NCBI RefSeq assembly: GCF_002266855.1
Contig: NZ_NGJN01000008.1
Coordinates: 91,814-155,813 of the forward strand
Length of the DNA: 64,000 bases
From: Winogradskyella aurantia
Lineage (GTDB): Bacteria > Bacteroidota > Bacteroidia > Flavobacteriales > Flavobacteriaceae
Direction: 5' to 3'
Under the pieces are notes generated by a model. It saw only the letters and a list, made by a program, of their open reading frames with translations, was not told the DNA's origin and made no database searches. The translations under genes were made by a program, and so were the position numbers. Below are positions 35,403 to 44,832 of this stretch, piece after piece. The number at the start of each line of letters is the position of its first letter. The first letter of the stretch is position 1.

Positions 35403-38400
35403 TTAATTTTTTACGATAACTTTCTTAGTATTTCCATTGATATTTAGCAAATATAAGCCAGAAGTTATATCTATTAATTGTATGGTTGTTGTATTAGTCT
35501 GGTCGTCAAAGTTTCTGCCATTAATTGTAATGCGACGGCCACCAATATCATACATTTCTATGTTATCTGAACTGTTGGTCGCCGTAATATTTAGTTCTCC
35601 ATTAGTGGCTGGATTAGGAAATACCAATTGTTCTGCCAATGGGTCACCTATATTAATGTCGCCTCCAAAGAAATAGGGAACGGCAAACGCAAATGCCTCT
35701 TCTGCAACTGCTTGACCAATAAAACGCCCTGGTATATCATCCGCAGGAGGGTGTATACCACCCCAAATACGACTTAAACTTGTTTGGTCTGACGCATCCC
35801 TATAGGTGGCCCATTGAAGCACCACATCAACAGAAGGCCCACGTTCAAAGACGAGGAACTCATTCTGTTTGGCCACGAACTCGCCTAATCCACCTGGAAA
35901 ATATTCACTACCCGTCATCATGGTAAGCAGTTCTGCTGCTGCACGAGAATATGTGGAGTGACCTGAAACATAGCCTGCAAATGGCGGTGTTACAAACGTT
36001 GGCCTTTGATAAGGATACCAACCTGACGCCCTTATCCATCCTACGCCTGCCTGATCTGTCTCGGGATCATTAATGAAATCGTGCCCTTTCCAGGTATACA
36101 GTTTTATATCCCCAACATATTGATTCGCAAACCCTGCCAAAGGATCACCCTCTTGAATAACCTCAACATAACCATCAATTAACGGTATGCCTGAAACATC
36201 ATAATTGTCTAAATCGGGATTTGAACTTTGTCCTCGTTCTGCCATAGACCTAATAGCAGAAATAGGTCTGATATAATCATACCAACCTTTAACGCTCCAT
36301 GCTGCGACAGCAGCGTCATGCATTCCACCGCCTAAAATAAAGTAAGCCTTAACATCCCATTCCAAAGGAATTAATATATCGCCTTCTCCTCGAAATCGTT
36401 TTTCAAATTGTGGATGATCGCTTACATAATTCAAAATTGTAAACCAATGGCCTGGCGGTGTTTCAGAATCTGGTCCATCAGCCCAAAACTCTGCCAAAAC
36501 CCTAGCATAGTCACCTCTCGGCACCATATTTACTTCATAAGGGCTACCTGTTACTGGATTCAAAGAATGGCCTTCACCAATACTGCCACCATTAAAAAAG
36601 TCATAAAAATCGGGATAATTAGAAAAATCTGAAGGAAAGGTATCGATGTCCACATTACCAATTGAATTTGGCGATATATCCCACATGACCCCATCTGCAG
36701 GATCTAAGTGCGATTGCCAAACAGATACCATTGAAAATCCCCACTTATACTGGTCACTGGAGCTATTCGATTCTGTTAAACTTATATACGGAGGGTCGGA
36801 GGGGTCATGGAAAACATGATATTGATTCCCATTGCGCTCATAGGTTACTTTATCTTCTTCCGTTAAGGAAAAAGAATATACATTGCCCCATTCTGGACTC
36901 AAAAATGCTGGGACCTCCCCGTCTACTAAATTTCCACCTTGATCAATAAAAATATCGAGTGCTAAAGGTTGCCAACGGTTGGGGTCAACTATCGGTTCAT
37001 TGTCGGCAATATCTAAGGCATAGGGTGGATTTACAGGTTCGTAGTAGGCATTGTCGTAGCCTGTTGCTTCACGCGACCCATCCTGTAAACCATAGTCAAT
37101 GATGGTTTGGGCCACATAATTTCCTAGGGCAGCTGCATTGCCAAATGCGTAATTTAACGACGTGATATTAATATCATATCCTAATTTCTCCATTAATAAA
37201 TCAAATCTTGCCCGCGATTCCTCGGCACCAGGTGAATTTTGAAATCTATGGGATAGTAACCTATACATAGCATAACTTATAGCCCGTTTCAACGATGCTT
37301 CTTTACTTTCAATTAAAACAAAGTCTTCCAAATCACTACTAAAGCCATTCACCATATTACCCATAAGATAAGGTCTTGCCTCGTCATCATAAATAGCCCA
37401 GATATCATACATGGCAATACTGGTATGAAATAAATTTCTTGCATGTATGGTAGGTCTGGCAAAATCATCCCTTATGGCTTCTAATAGTGCTTCATTCCAC
37501 AATCTGGCAACTGAGATACTCTCGGGTAAACTTTCAGTTCCTAAAGCAACATTTAGCGTTACCGGTAAACTAGAACACTGACTATCTGTTTCAATCACCG
37601 AAATACGTCCTGATTCTTCAATATGCCACTTCACCAAGATAGAACTTGTTCCTTGACCACTTAAAATTTCGCCACCACTAACTTGCCACTGTGCTGTTGA
37701 ACCAACTGATAATGCATAATTATAGCTATCAACACTTAAGAATGCACTATTGTTATTTCCAACTATAGCCTGAGATTCCAAATAGGTGCAAGACCCATCA
37801 TCTAGGGTAGCTTCAGGGTTATAGGAACAGGACACAGGGTCTGTACAACCATATATTTTTTGACTTGGTGGAAGGTCTAAAACTACGAACCCTTGACCTT
37901 CTGTTGCTCTAATTGTCGTATTAGAGGATAAATTCGTATAATTTTCAACCAAACCTGAGGGCCATTTTATTTCTACGCTTTGAATGTCCGAGGTATTGCC
38001 TAAACCAAAATGGACAGCTTGTAAACTCTGACTTAAAAAACCAACACCGGAGTAATAACGCTTATAAGCACCAGTACTTGTGGTTAAAGAAATTGTGGTG
38101 CCGATGGCGTCTCTATTGGATACTGTTCCTTGAAGTTGGATTTTAAACCAATTGTGGACGGTATCCGTATCATCAAAATTTAACATCTTATTTTCATACA
38201 AAAAGGAAGGTCCATCACTGTTGGAGACGAACAAATCAATATCGCCATCATTATCATAATCAAAATCCACGGCTTCAACACTAATTGTAAGTTCATTCAA
38301 ACCTAATTCCTGGGAAGCATCTTCAAAGGTGGGCTGTCCCTGCGCCGTAAGATTCCTAAAATAAAAATTGGGTTCCGTACTCCTATCCTCAAAAATATAA

Positions 38401-39443
38401 CCATTAGTTACAAACAAATCTTCATCGCCGTCTAAATCAAAATCTGAAAATCGAGTTCCCCAAGACCAGAGCGTATTCCCCACATTTAAGTTGTCTGCAA
38501 CGTCGCTAAAAGTATTATCTCCATTATTCTCCAAAAGAAAATTATTATCTATTGCAGTAATGAAAATATCAAAATCTCCATCGTTATTATAGTCGCCAAA
38601 AGTAATACCCATGTCATCACCCATGGTATCTACACCAAAGGCTTGGGCCTGCTCTGTGAAAGACGTCCCATTATTATTTATATATAGATAATTTGCCTCG
38701 TCAAAGTCGTTAGATACATACAAATCCATAAAACCGTCCTCGTTAAAATCGAACGGAAATGCCACGTAACTAGCTAGATTACTAATTTCCTGTATATTAG
38801 TACTTAAAGTAACGTCTGTGAAGGTATTATTACCATTATTTCGGTAAAGTTGGTTGGAACCGCACTCATCCCAGTCATTCACATAAATATCCAACAAACC
38901 ATCATTATTATAATCAAACCACGTCGCACCTGTATTTAGGCATTGATTGATACTCTCAAATCCTGCAATGGATGTAATATTCACAAAGGAGCCATTACCA
39001 AGATTTCTCCAAAGCTGTACTTTCAATGCATAGGTTAAGAATAAATCTGGAAACCCATCATTGTTATAATCTCCCCAAAAGGCCCCGCCTTTAAAACCGT
39101 CGAAGGCAAAATGATCATCTCCACCTTCATCGATAGTCAATAAACCTTCGAAACCTGCAGCGTCAGTTACGTCAGTAAATGACCCGTCATTATTATTCCT
39201 AAAAAGTCGGCTTAGTGTTTTAGGACTATCTATATTATCCTTTGCTTTGGCTACGACAAAAATATCCAAGTCATTATCACCGTCGTAATCTGCTATCGCA
39301 ACACCATTATTCTCCTCTAATACGTCAAGTCCAACAATATCCTCTACTCTATCAAATACCTGGCTTTGCAACACACCATTATAAACAAAGCATAATACAA
39401 TGGTAATTAGAATACGTTTTAATCTCGGCGGTGTTTTAACCAT
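35403..39443 (-). CDS. T9SS-secreted FG-GAP/ASPIC-UnbV protein with vanadium haloperoxidase domain
   Basis: A 1346-residue exported protein. After a signal peptide, residues about 40-430 hold repeated FG-GAP/VCBS calcium-binding blades (GDYNNDGDFDIF, DFDLDGDEDLFV, DYDNDGDIDLFV), followed by an ASPIC/UnbV domain (HFGLGNTSDIQSVEIKWPSG), a Cys-bearing DDGSC motif, then a vanadium-haloperoxidase/PAP2 domain at about 640-1260. Its vanadate/phosphate pocket is complete: Lys and Arg in VKGWYDYIRP (about 1051), SGH in YVSGHSTYSRA (about 1163), Arg and His in SRIWGGIHPP (about 1226). The last 75 residues are a T9SS type A sorting domain. ATG at 39443 is chosen over TTG at 39464. Activity could be haloperoxidase or acid phosphatase. 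Confidence 0.9.
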   Translation of the reverse strand: MVKTPPRLKRILITIVLCFVYNGVLQSQVFDRVEDIVGLDVLEENNGVAIADYDGDNDLDIFVVAKAKDNIDSPKTLSRLFRNNNDGSFTDVTDAAGFEGLLTIDEGGDDHFAFDGFKGGAFWGDYNNDGFPDLFLTYALKVQLWRNLGNGSFVNITSIAGFESINQCLNTGATWFDYNNDGLLDIYVNDWDECGSNQLYRNNGNNTFTDVTLSTNIQEISNLASYVAFPFDFNEDGFMDLYVSNDFDEANYLYINNNGTSFTEQAQAFGVDTMGDDMGITFGDYNNDGDFDIFITAIDNNFLLENNGDNTFSDVADNLNVGNTLWSWGTRFSDFDLDGDEDLFVTNGYIFEDRSTEPNFYFRNLTAQGQPTFEDASQELGLNELTISVEAVDFDYDNDGDIDLFVSNSDGPSFLYENKMLNFDDTDTVHNWFKIQLQGTVSNRDAIGTTISLTTSTGAYKRYYSGVGFLSQSLQAVHFGLGNTSDIQSVEIKWPSGLVENYTNLSSNTTIRATEGQGFVVLDLPPSQKIYGCTDPVSCSYNPEATLDDGSCTYLESQAIVGNNNSAFLSVDSYNYALSVGSTAQWQVSGGEILSGQGTSSILVKWHIEESGRISVIETDSQCSSLPVTLNVALGTESLPESISVARLWNEALLEAIRDDFARPTIHARNLFHTSIAMYDIWAIYDDEARPYLMGNMVNGFSSDLEDFVLIESKEASLKRAISYAMYRLLSHRFQNSPGAEESRARFDLLMEKLGYDINITSLNYAFGNAAALGNYVAQTIIDYGLQDGSREATGYDNAYYEPVNPPYALDIADNEPIVDPNRWQPLALDIFIDQGGNLVDGEVPAFLSPEWGNVYSFSLTEEDKVTYERNGNQYHVFHDPSDPPYISLTESNSSSDQYKWGFSMVSVWQSHLDPADGVMWDISPNSIGNVDIDTFPSDFSNYPDFYDFFNGGSIGEGHSLNPVTGSPYEVNMVPRGDYARVLAEFWADGPDSETPPGHWFTILNYVSDHPQFEKRFRGEGDILIPLEWDVKAYFILGGGMHDAAVAAWSVKGWYDYIRPISAIRSMAERGQSSNPDLDNYDVSGIPLIDGYVEVIQEGDPLAGFANQYVGDIKLYTWKGHDFINDPETDQAGVGWIRASGWYPYQRPTFVTPPFAGYVSGHSTYSRAAAELLTMMTGSEYFPGGLGEFVAKQNEFLVFERGPSVDVVLQWATYRDASDQTSLSRIWGGIHPPADDIPGRFIGQAVAEEAFAFAVPYFFGGDINIGDPLAEQLVFPNPATNGELNITATNSSDNIEMYDIGGRRITINGRNFDDQTNTTTIQLIDITSGLYLLNINGNTKKVIVKN

Positions 39444-39478
39444 CTCTAATCTTTTTAATAACAATAAAATTAAAAAAA

Positions 39479-40126
39479 CTATAGCAGTTTCTGTAATTCT
39501 AACATACTATCAAATGTCTTTGTTGCTCTAGGGGCCAATTCACTTTTATAATCATGGGCAGTAAACCCAAATACATCAAAACCTCCATTAATTGCCGCAT
39601 CAATGCCTATGGGGCTGTCTTCGATAACAAGGCATTCATTAGGGTTATATCCCATAGCTTGGGCAGCCCAAAGAAAAACAGCTGGGTCTGGCTTCCATTT
39701 TTGGACCTTGTAGCAACTAAATATTCTATTTTTAAAATAAGGCAATAAGCCTGTAAGTTCTAAATTTAATCTTATTTTATTTTCCGGACCACTTGAAGCA
39801 ACACAAAAAGGAACTTTAAGCGTCTTAATTAGCGCTTCAACACCTTCAACTGGCTGAATTTCCTTTTTAAACCTTTCAAATGTTCGGGCTCTGTAATCGG
39901 TTTCAAAATGAGTTGGCAAATCGCTTGGTATTAGTGACTCTACTTTAGACATACAATGGTATAGGGAGTTCCCTTTAAAATATTGATAGGCATAATCTAA
40001 ACTGATGTTAGCACCAAGTTCATTCGCCATGTCTACCATTACTTGGTTACCAATGGGTTCGCTATCCACAAGAACTCCATCACAATCAAAAATGATACAA
40101 TTGTATTTCTTATTCGTTCTGCCCAT
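39479..40126 (-). CDS. HAD-superfamily phosphatase, beta-phosphoglucomutase-like
   Basis: A 215-residue HAD hydrolase with motif I FDCDGVLVDSEP (about 14-25), motif II VASSGPENKI (about 115), motif III Lys in VQKWKPDPAVF (about 145) and motif IV VIEDSPIGIDAA (about 170). The cap domain is of the helical beta-phosphoglucomutase type. Substrate probably a small sugar phosphate or similar (inference). It lies 35 bases upstream of the haloperoxidase-like gene on the same strand and may head the transcription unit that runs to DUF389. Confidence 0.9.
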   Translation of the reverse strand: MGRTNKKYNCIIFDCDGVLVDSEPIGNQVMVDMANELGANISLDYAYQYFKGNSLYHCMSKVESLIPSDLPTHFETDYRARTFERFKKEIQPVEGVEALIKTLKVPFCVASSGPENKIRLNLELTGLLPYFKNRIFSCYKVQKWKPDPAVFLWAAQAMGYNPNECLVIEDSPIGIDAAINGGFDVFGFTAHDYKSELAPRATKTFDSMLELQKLL

Positions 40127-40245
40127 TGTTTTTAAGATTTCTCAACAATAATGTGATATCTAACTTTTGATTATACCTTTAGAAAGAGATGACAAGAATC
40201 ATTGTTCTTAAATTAGAAAACTATTAAATTCGTCCTATTAAGATT

Positions 40246-40253
40246 CAAACATA
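40246..40253 (-). promoter_or_regulatory. Candidate -7 element of the HAD-to-DUF389 unit
   Basis: TATGTTTG on the minus strand matches TAnnTTTG but is 119 bases from the ATG at 40126, so the leader would be long. Low certainty. Confidence 0.25.
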
Positions 40254-40275
40254 AGCAATTTTAGTTTTTTCGAGG

Positions 40276-41163
40276 ATGGCCTTTATTGATTATTACAAGA
40301 TACTTGGAGTTAGCAAAAATGCAACTGATGCAGATATTAAAAAGGCCTACAGAAAATTGGCAAGAAAATATCATCCCGATCTAAATCCCAACGACAAGGA
40401 AGCTGAAAAAAAATTCAAGCAACTCAATGAGGCCAATGAAGTATTAAGCAATCCTGAATTCCGAAAAAAATATGATAAATATGGAGAACATTGGAAAGAG
40501 GGCGATTCTTATGAAGAAGCTAGACGCCAACAACAGCGCCAAAGGCAAGATACCCGCTATTCAAAGGATTTTGAATCACAGCAGTATTCTGACTTTTTTG
40601 AGTCCATGTTTGGCGATGCATTCTCCGGTGGGCGCCAAGGATCTCAAATAAAATATCGTGGTCAAGACTTTAATGCTAGACTGCAATTGAATTTAAAAGA
40701 TGTCTATACTACCCAAACCCAAATAGTAACGGTAAATGGAAAGAACATCAGGTTTAAAATCCCTGCTGGAGTACGTAATGGACAAATCATTAAAATTAAG
40801 GGTAAAGGAGGCAAAGGTATCAATGGTGGACCAAATGGTGACTTATTTATAGAATTCGATATTATCAATAACACATCGTTTAAACGCGATGGAGACAATC
40901 TATATACTTCTGTTGACCTAGGCTTATACAAAGCTGTTTTAGGTGGAGAAGTAACCATTGAAACGTTTGACGGAAAAGTTAAAATGAACATCAAACCTCT
41001 AACCCAAAATGGCTATCAGGTTAAGTTAAAGGGTAAAGGATTTCCAAAGTATAAGAAAGAAGGTGAATATGGAGATCTTTTCGTGACGTTTAATGTAAAA
41101 CTACCTGAAAAGTTAAGCTCTGAAGAAAAGCAACTTTTTGAAAAATTAGCGAAATTGAAATGA
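40276..41163 (+). CDS. DnaJ-type co-chaperone (CbpA-like)
   Basis: A 295-residue type II J-protein. J domain at 5-70 with the HPD motif in [12 protein letters not shown]; Gln/Arg-rich linker (about 75-110); C-terminal substrate-binding domains from about 135, including [20 protein letters not shown] and [18 protein letters not shown]. It lacks the DnaJ zinc-finger repeats, so CbpA-like. It stimulates DnaK ATPase. The next gene encodes the CbpM-type modulator, two bases on, supporting this assignment. Confidence 0.92.
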   Translation: MAFIDYYKILGVSKNATDADIKKAYRKLARKYHPDLNPNDKEAEKKFKQLNEANEVLSNPEFRKKYDKYGEHWKEGDSYEEARRQQQRQRQDTRYSKDFESQQYSDFFESMFGDAFSGGRQGSQIKYRGQDFNARLQLNLKDVYTTQTQIVTVNGKNIRFKIPAGVRNGQIIKIKGKGGKGINGGPNGDLFIEFDIINNTSFKRDGDNLYTSVDLGLYKAVLGGEVTIETFDGKVKMNIKPLTQNGYQVKLKGKGFPKYKKEGEYGDLFVTFNVKLPEKLSSEEKQLFEKLAKLK

Positions 41164-41164
41164 C

Positions 41165-41461
41165 ATGACAAATGACTATTTAATACCACTTCCCGATCTA
41201 TGTACTCAATATGAAATGGAAATGTCGTTTTTCATAAATCTTGAGGAATACGGTCTAATAGAATTTATTTCAGTGGAAGAAACCTACTTTATTCACAAAG
41301 ACCATATTGTGAATCTTGAAAAAATCCTACGACTACACCAAGAACTAAATCTTAATTTAGAAGGCATAGATACTGTCTTCAACCTTTTGCATAAAATTGA
41401 TATTTTAAAGACTGAATTAAACGATGTAAAAAATCGCTTACGCCGTTACGAAAACGAATAA
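41165..41461 (+). CDS. CbpM-type chaperone modulator (MerR-like)
   Basis: A 98-residue helical protein with a MerR-like winged-helix start (LCTQYEMEMSFFINLEEYGL) and a C-terminal coiled coil (ILKTELNDVKNRLRRYENE). CbpM proteins bind the J domain of CbpA and inhibit it. Assignment rests on size, fold pattern and position directly after the CbpA-like gene. Its stop is three bases from the convergent SDR gene. Confidence 0.85.
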   Translation: MTNDYLIPLPDLCTQYEMEMSFFINLEEYGLIEFISVEETYFIHKDHIVNLEKILRLHQELNLNLEGIDTVFNLLHKIDILKTELNDVKNRLRRYENE

Positions 41462-41464
41462 GAT

Positions 41465-42154
41465 TTAGGGGGTTGAATTCGAAACCTGTAAAACTTTCCC
41501 ATTGAAATATTTATTCCCTGTGAGGGAGAAGTCCAAGATATATTCTGCCATTTCTAAAGCAGAGGTTGGAGCTTCATAACCAGGAAATGCCTCTTCCAAC
41601 ATTTCGGTTTGTACCGCCCCTAAAGCCAGGACGTTAAATTGTGGTCCCGTAGCCTTATATTCTTCGGCCAATAATTCTGAGAGGGTAATGACGGCACCCT
41701 TACTTGAGCTATATGCAGCCAGCCCTGGGAATTTCATACTGCCCTGTATACCTCCCATAGAACTAATAGTAACCACGTGCCCCTGTTTCTTCATAAATGG
41801 TAAGACCACTCGTGTTAATTCGGCCACTCCATAAACGTTAGTTTCGTAAACTTTCGCAAAATCTTTTAAAGTGGTTTCTGAAAATGGCTTGTTGAGAAGC
41901 AGTCCCGCATTATTGATTAAAATATCAACACTGTTCCAGTTTTCTTCAACAAAGCGTTCAACATTTCTATAATCGTCTACATTACACAAATCAAAAGAAA
42001 ATGAGCTAACGTTTTTAATCCCTAAATCTTCGATAGGTTTAGCATTTCTCGACAAGGCTAGGACATTATGACCTAATTCGCTAAATAATTTTACCAGCTC
42101 AAATCCAATACCTCTGCTCGTTCCTGTTATAATTACGTTTTTACTACTCATCAT
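41465..42154 (-). CDS. Short-chain dehydrogenase/reductase
   Basis: A 229-residue SDR: TGTSRGIGFE (about 11-20), NNAGLLLNKP, catalytic Ser in ISSMGG and YSSSKGA as the Tyr/Lys motif. Arg in LSRNAK after strand 2 suggests NADP. It overlaps the M28 peptidase gene by 11 bases and is probably translated from the same message. Substrate unknown. Two Met codons in tandem leave the exact start open by one codon. Confidence 0.88.
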   Translation of the reverse strand: MMSSKNVIITGTSRGIGFELVKLFSELGHNVLALSRNAKPIEDLGIKNVSSFSFDLCNVDDYRNVERFVEENWNSVDILINNAGLLLNKPFSETTLKDFAKVYETNVYGVAELTRVVLPFMKKQGHVVTISSMGGIQGSMKFPGLAAYSSSKGAVITLSELLAEEYKATGPQFNVLALGAVQTEMLEEAFPGYEAPTSALEMAEYILDFSLTGNKYFNGKVLQVSNSTP

Positions 42155-43106
42155 TTAAGGTTACTTCTTTTGTTGCAGCGTTCATCATTCCTTCTAGTGC
42201 TGGCAGCATCTTATTAATGAATTTAGCCATGTGTCCATAGTCCATTTTATCGGCTTCGTCATCCACATGATGATAATAATCATAATTAGTAAAATCAAAT
42301 GTTGAAATAGCGTGGGCCGGTATATTCAGCTCTTTAAAAAAAGGATAATTATCGGATCTAAAGAATAACTTAAATTCTTTAGCCTTCGGAAAAAATCCAA
42401 TAACCTCATCATCTGCATACCTGTTCAGTGTAGGTGCAAAATTTGAGCGCTCATAACCACTCATATAAGCCATAGCTAGTCCTTCAGCACGGGGGACACC
42501 TATCATTTCAAAATTTATCATTGTATAAGCATCCAAACCAATGGATTTTAAGCGTTCAGCCAAATGACCAGAGCCTCGTAATCCCATTTCCTCGGCAGAA
42601 TAGAGCGTTATTAAAATACTTCTTTTGTTGGATTTTGAATTTGAAAAATAGCGCCCTATTTCCATAGCCGCTATAGTACCTGATGCATCATCATTTGCAC
42701 CATTTGCTATAATATCTCCATTAACCTCAGTACCCTGACCAATGTGATCATAATGCCCTCCTAAAATGATATACTCATCTTTTAAATTAGCATCGTTACC
42801 TTCAATAAGGCCAACAATATTATAACCAGTTATAGAGTTGAAATTAAACGAGTCCCTATAGGTTTCAAAATATGGTTTTATATTATGTTCCTTAAAGTAA
42901 TTCTCTATATACTGAGCTGCCTTTTCAATGCCCTCAGTACCTGTTGCCCTTCCCGCCAATTCATCCGATGCTAGGTACTCCATACTTTTCTTAATGGACT
43001 CTGCATCAATTGTTACTGATTTCTTGTTGGTTGATGTGCTTTTCTTGCCTGAAGAACAAGACAATGCTACTAAACTCAGCAGAAGCAGCAATACTATTTT
43101 TTTCAT
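42144..43106 (-). CDS. M28-family zinc aminopeptidase, lipoprotein
   Basis: A 320-residue protein with a lipoprotein signal (KKIVLLLLLSLVALSC, Cys 17) and Ser/Lys-rich tether. The co-catalytic zinc ligands of M28 are visible: LGGHYDHIGQG (His and Asp neighbours, about 118), NGANDDASGTIAAMEI (Asp, about 137), YSAEEMGLRGSGH (catalytic and ligand Glu, about 168), and YYHHVDDEADKMDY near the C-terminus (His). Probably periplasmic or surface exposed, releasing N-terminal residues of peptides. Confidence 0.92.
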   Translation of the reverse strand: MKKIVLLLLLSLVALSCSSGKKSTSTNKKSVTIDAESIKKSMEYLASDELAGRATGTEGIEKAAQYIENYFKEHNIKPYFETYRDSFNFNSITGYNIVGLIEGNDANLKDEYIILGGHYDHIGQGTEVNGDIIANGANDDASGTIAAMEIGRYFSNSKSNKRSILITLYSAEEMGLRGSGHLAERLKSIGLDAYTMINFEMIGVPRAEGLAMAYMSGYERSNFAPTLNRYADDEVIGFFPKAKEFKLFFRSDNYPFFKELNIPAHAISTFDFTNYDYYHHVDDEADKMDYGHMAKFINKMLPALEGMMNAATKEVTLNDE

Positions 43107-43135
43107 TTCAAGTGTATTAGTGTTTAAAGATAAAA

Positions 43136-43164
43136 AAACCTATTTCTTTAAATGAAATAGGTTT
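43136..43164 (-). terminator. Intrinsic terminator after PDH E2
   Basis: An 11-base perfect stem, AAACCTATTTC and GAAATAGGTTT, seven-base loop; on the minus strand it is followed by a run of T. Lies between the E2 stop (43192) and the M28 peptidase start. Confidence 0.85.
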
Positions 43165-43191
43165 CAAATATTAAGATAATTTAGGATTTAC

Positions 43192-44829
43192 TTAAACCAA
43201 CATGGTTACAGGGTTTTCAATATAGCCCTTCAACGTTTGCAAGAAAAGTGCACCTGTTGCTCCATCAACAGTTCTGTGGTCGCAAGCCATAGATAACTTC
43301 ATGGTATGACCTACGACAAGCTTACCGTCCTTAACTACTGGCTTTTCTACAATAGCCCCAACTGATAATATCGCTGAATTAGGCTGATTAATGATTGATG
43401 TAAAACTCTCAATACCAAACATTCCCAAATTGGAGACCGTAAAGGTACTGCCCTCCATTTCATCTAGACTTAATTTTTTATTCCGAGCTCTTGATGCATA
43501 ATCCTTAACCGCCGCACCAATTTGTGGTAAACTCTGTTCATTGGCAAATCTCACAACAGGCACTACCAGACCATCTGGAACAGCAACCGCAACACCAATA
43601 TGCACATGATTATTTAAACGCATCTTGTCATCAAACCACTGTGAATTTACCTGTGGATGTTGTCTTAAGGCCAAGGCACAGGCCTTCACAATCATATCAT
43701 TAAATGAAATTTTAGTGTCTGGCAAGGAATTGTATTGTGCTCTAAACGCCATGGCATTTTCCATATCAAATTCCACATTAAGGTAGTAATGCGGTGCTGT
43801 GAATTTAGATTTAGCTAAATTCTTGGCAATGGCCTTGCGCATATTGGAGTTGGCAACCTCATCATAATCCTCTTGCCCGCTTGGTACAAACTTAGCCACT
43901 GGAGCAGAAGAGGCCGAAGCCGCTTGTTGTGGTGTGAAGTTTTCAATATCCCTTTTTACAATCCTGCCATTTTCACCACTTCCCGAAACTTGAGAAAGAC
44001 TAATTCCCTTTTCTTCAGCCATTTTCTTAGCTAAGGGTGAGGCAAAGATTCTTCCATCAGTAGCCTTATTTTCTGAACTATCCTGACTTGGCGATGGAGG
44101 CGTTTCTTCTTTTTTAGATTCTGGTTTTGGCTCTTCTTTCGCAGGTTCCTCTTTCTTATCATTACTTTCGGACGAGGACCCTTCAGGCTTAAAGTTTTTG
44201 GCTATGGCCGATACGTCAGTTCCCTCGGGACCTAAAATAGCTAGAAGTGCATCAACTTTTGCTGACTCTCCCTCCTTCAAGCCAATATAAAGTAAAGTAC
44301 CTGACTGAAAGGATTCAAACTCCATGGTTGCTTTATCCGTTTCAATTTCAGCTAAAATATCTCCTTCTTCGACTTCATCACCTACTTTTTTCAACCAACT
44401 CGCTACTGTACCTTCCTCCATCGTATCGCTTAATCTTGGCATAGTAACCACAGTAACCCCTTCTGGTATATCTGCAGTTTCAGTATCTCCCGAATCATGA
44501 TCTGAAGTTGTAGATTCATCTTCAGAGGCTGGTTTTTCGGTATCATCTGGAGTCGTATCAGAACCATTAAGCAATCCTGATATGTCTTCACCCTCTTCAC
44601 CTATTATAGCCAACAATTGGTCTACCTTTGTAGTTTCGCCTTCTTGAACACCAATATGGAGCAAGGTTCCTTCATAAAAGGACTCAAATTCCATGGTGGC
44701 CTTGTCAGTCTCAATTTCAGCTAATATATCTCCTTCTTCAACTTTATCTCCTACTTTCTTTAGCCATGTAGCAACGGTACCCTCTTCCATGGTATCGCTG
44801 AGTCTTGGCATATTTATTACTTCTGCCAT
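43192..44829 (-). CDS. Pyruvate dehydrogenase complex E2, dihydrolipoamide acetyltransferase
   Basis: A 545-residue E2 with two N-terminal lipoyl domains, each with the lipoyl-Lys segment EIETDKATMEFES (Lys about 43 and 172), Ser/Glu/Pro-rich linkers, a peripheral subunit-binding domain (ASPLAKKMAEEKGISLSQVS, about 265), and the acetyltransferase core from about 320, with catalytic HRTVDGATGA near the C-terminus. It is three bases after the E1-alpha gene. The two lipoyl domains are also near-repeats at DNA level. The E1-beta gene is not in the window. Confidence 0.95.
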   Translation of the reverse strand: MAEVINMPRLSDTMEEGTVATWLKKVGDKVEEGDILAEIETDKATMEFESFYEGTLLHIGVQEGETTKVDQLLAIIGEEGEDISGLLNGSDTTPDDTEKPASEDESTTSDHDSGDTETADIPEGVTVVTMPRLSDTMEEGTVASWLKKVGDEVEEGDILAEIETDKATMEFESFQSGTLLYIGLKEGESAKVDALLAILGPEGTDVSAIAKNFKPEGSSSESNDKKEEPAKEEPKPESKKEETPPSPSQDSSENKATDGRIFASPLAKKMAEEKGISLSQVSGSGENGRIVKRDIENFTPQQAASASSAPVAKFVPSGQEDYDEVANSNMRKAIAKNLAKSKFTAPHYYLNVEFDMENAMAFRAQYNSLPDTKISFNDMIVKACALALRQHPQVNSQWFDDKMRLNNHVHIGVAVAVPDGLVVPVVRFANEQSLPQIGAAVKDYASRARNKKLSLDEMEGSTFTVSNLGMFGIESFTSIINQPNSAILSVGAIVEKPVVKDGKLVVGHTMKLSMACDHRTVDGATGALFLQTLKGYIENPVTMLV

Positions 44830-44832
44830 AAA

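Noticed and set aside
37770..37860. Cys-rich DDGSC segment as a possible zinc finger
   Set aside because: This YGCTDP...DDGSC motif is a common linker in exported flavobacterial proteins and lacks a zinc-finger arrangement.
44200..44830. Near-identical direct repeats of DNA about 385 bases apart
   Set aside because: They encode the two lipoyl domains of PDH E2; ordinary domain duplication rather than a mobile or regulatory repeat.
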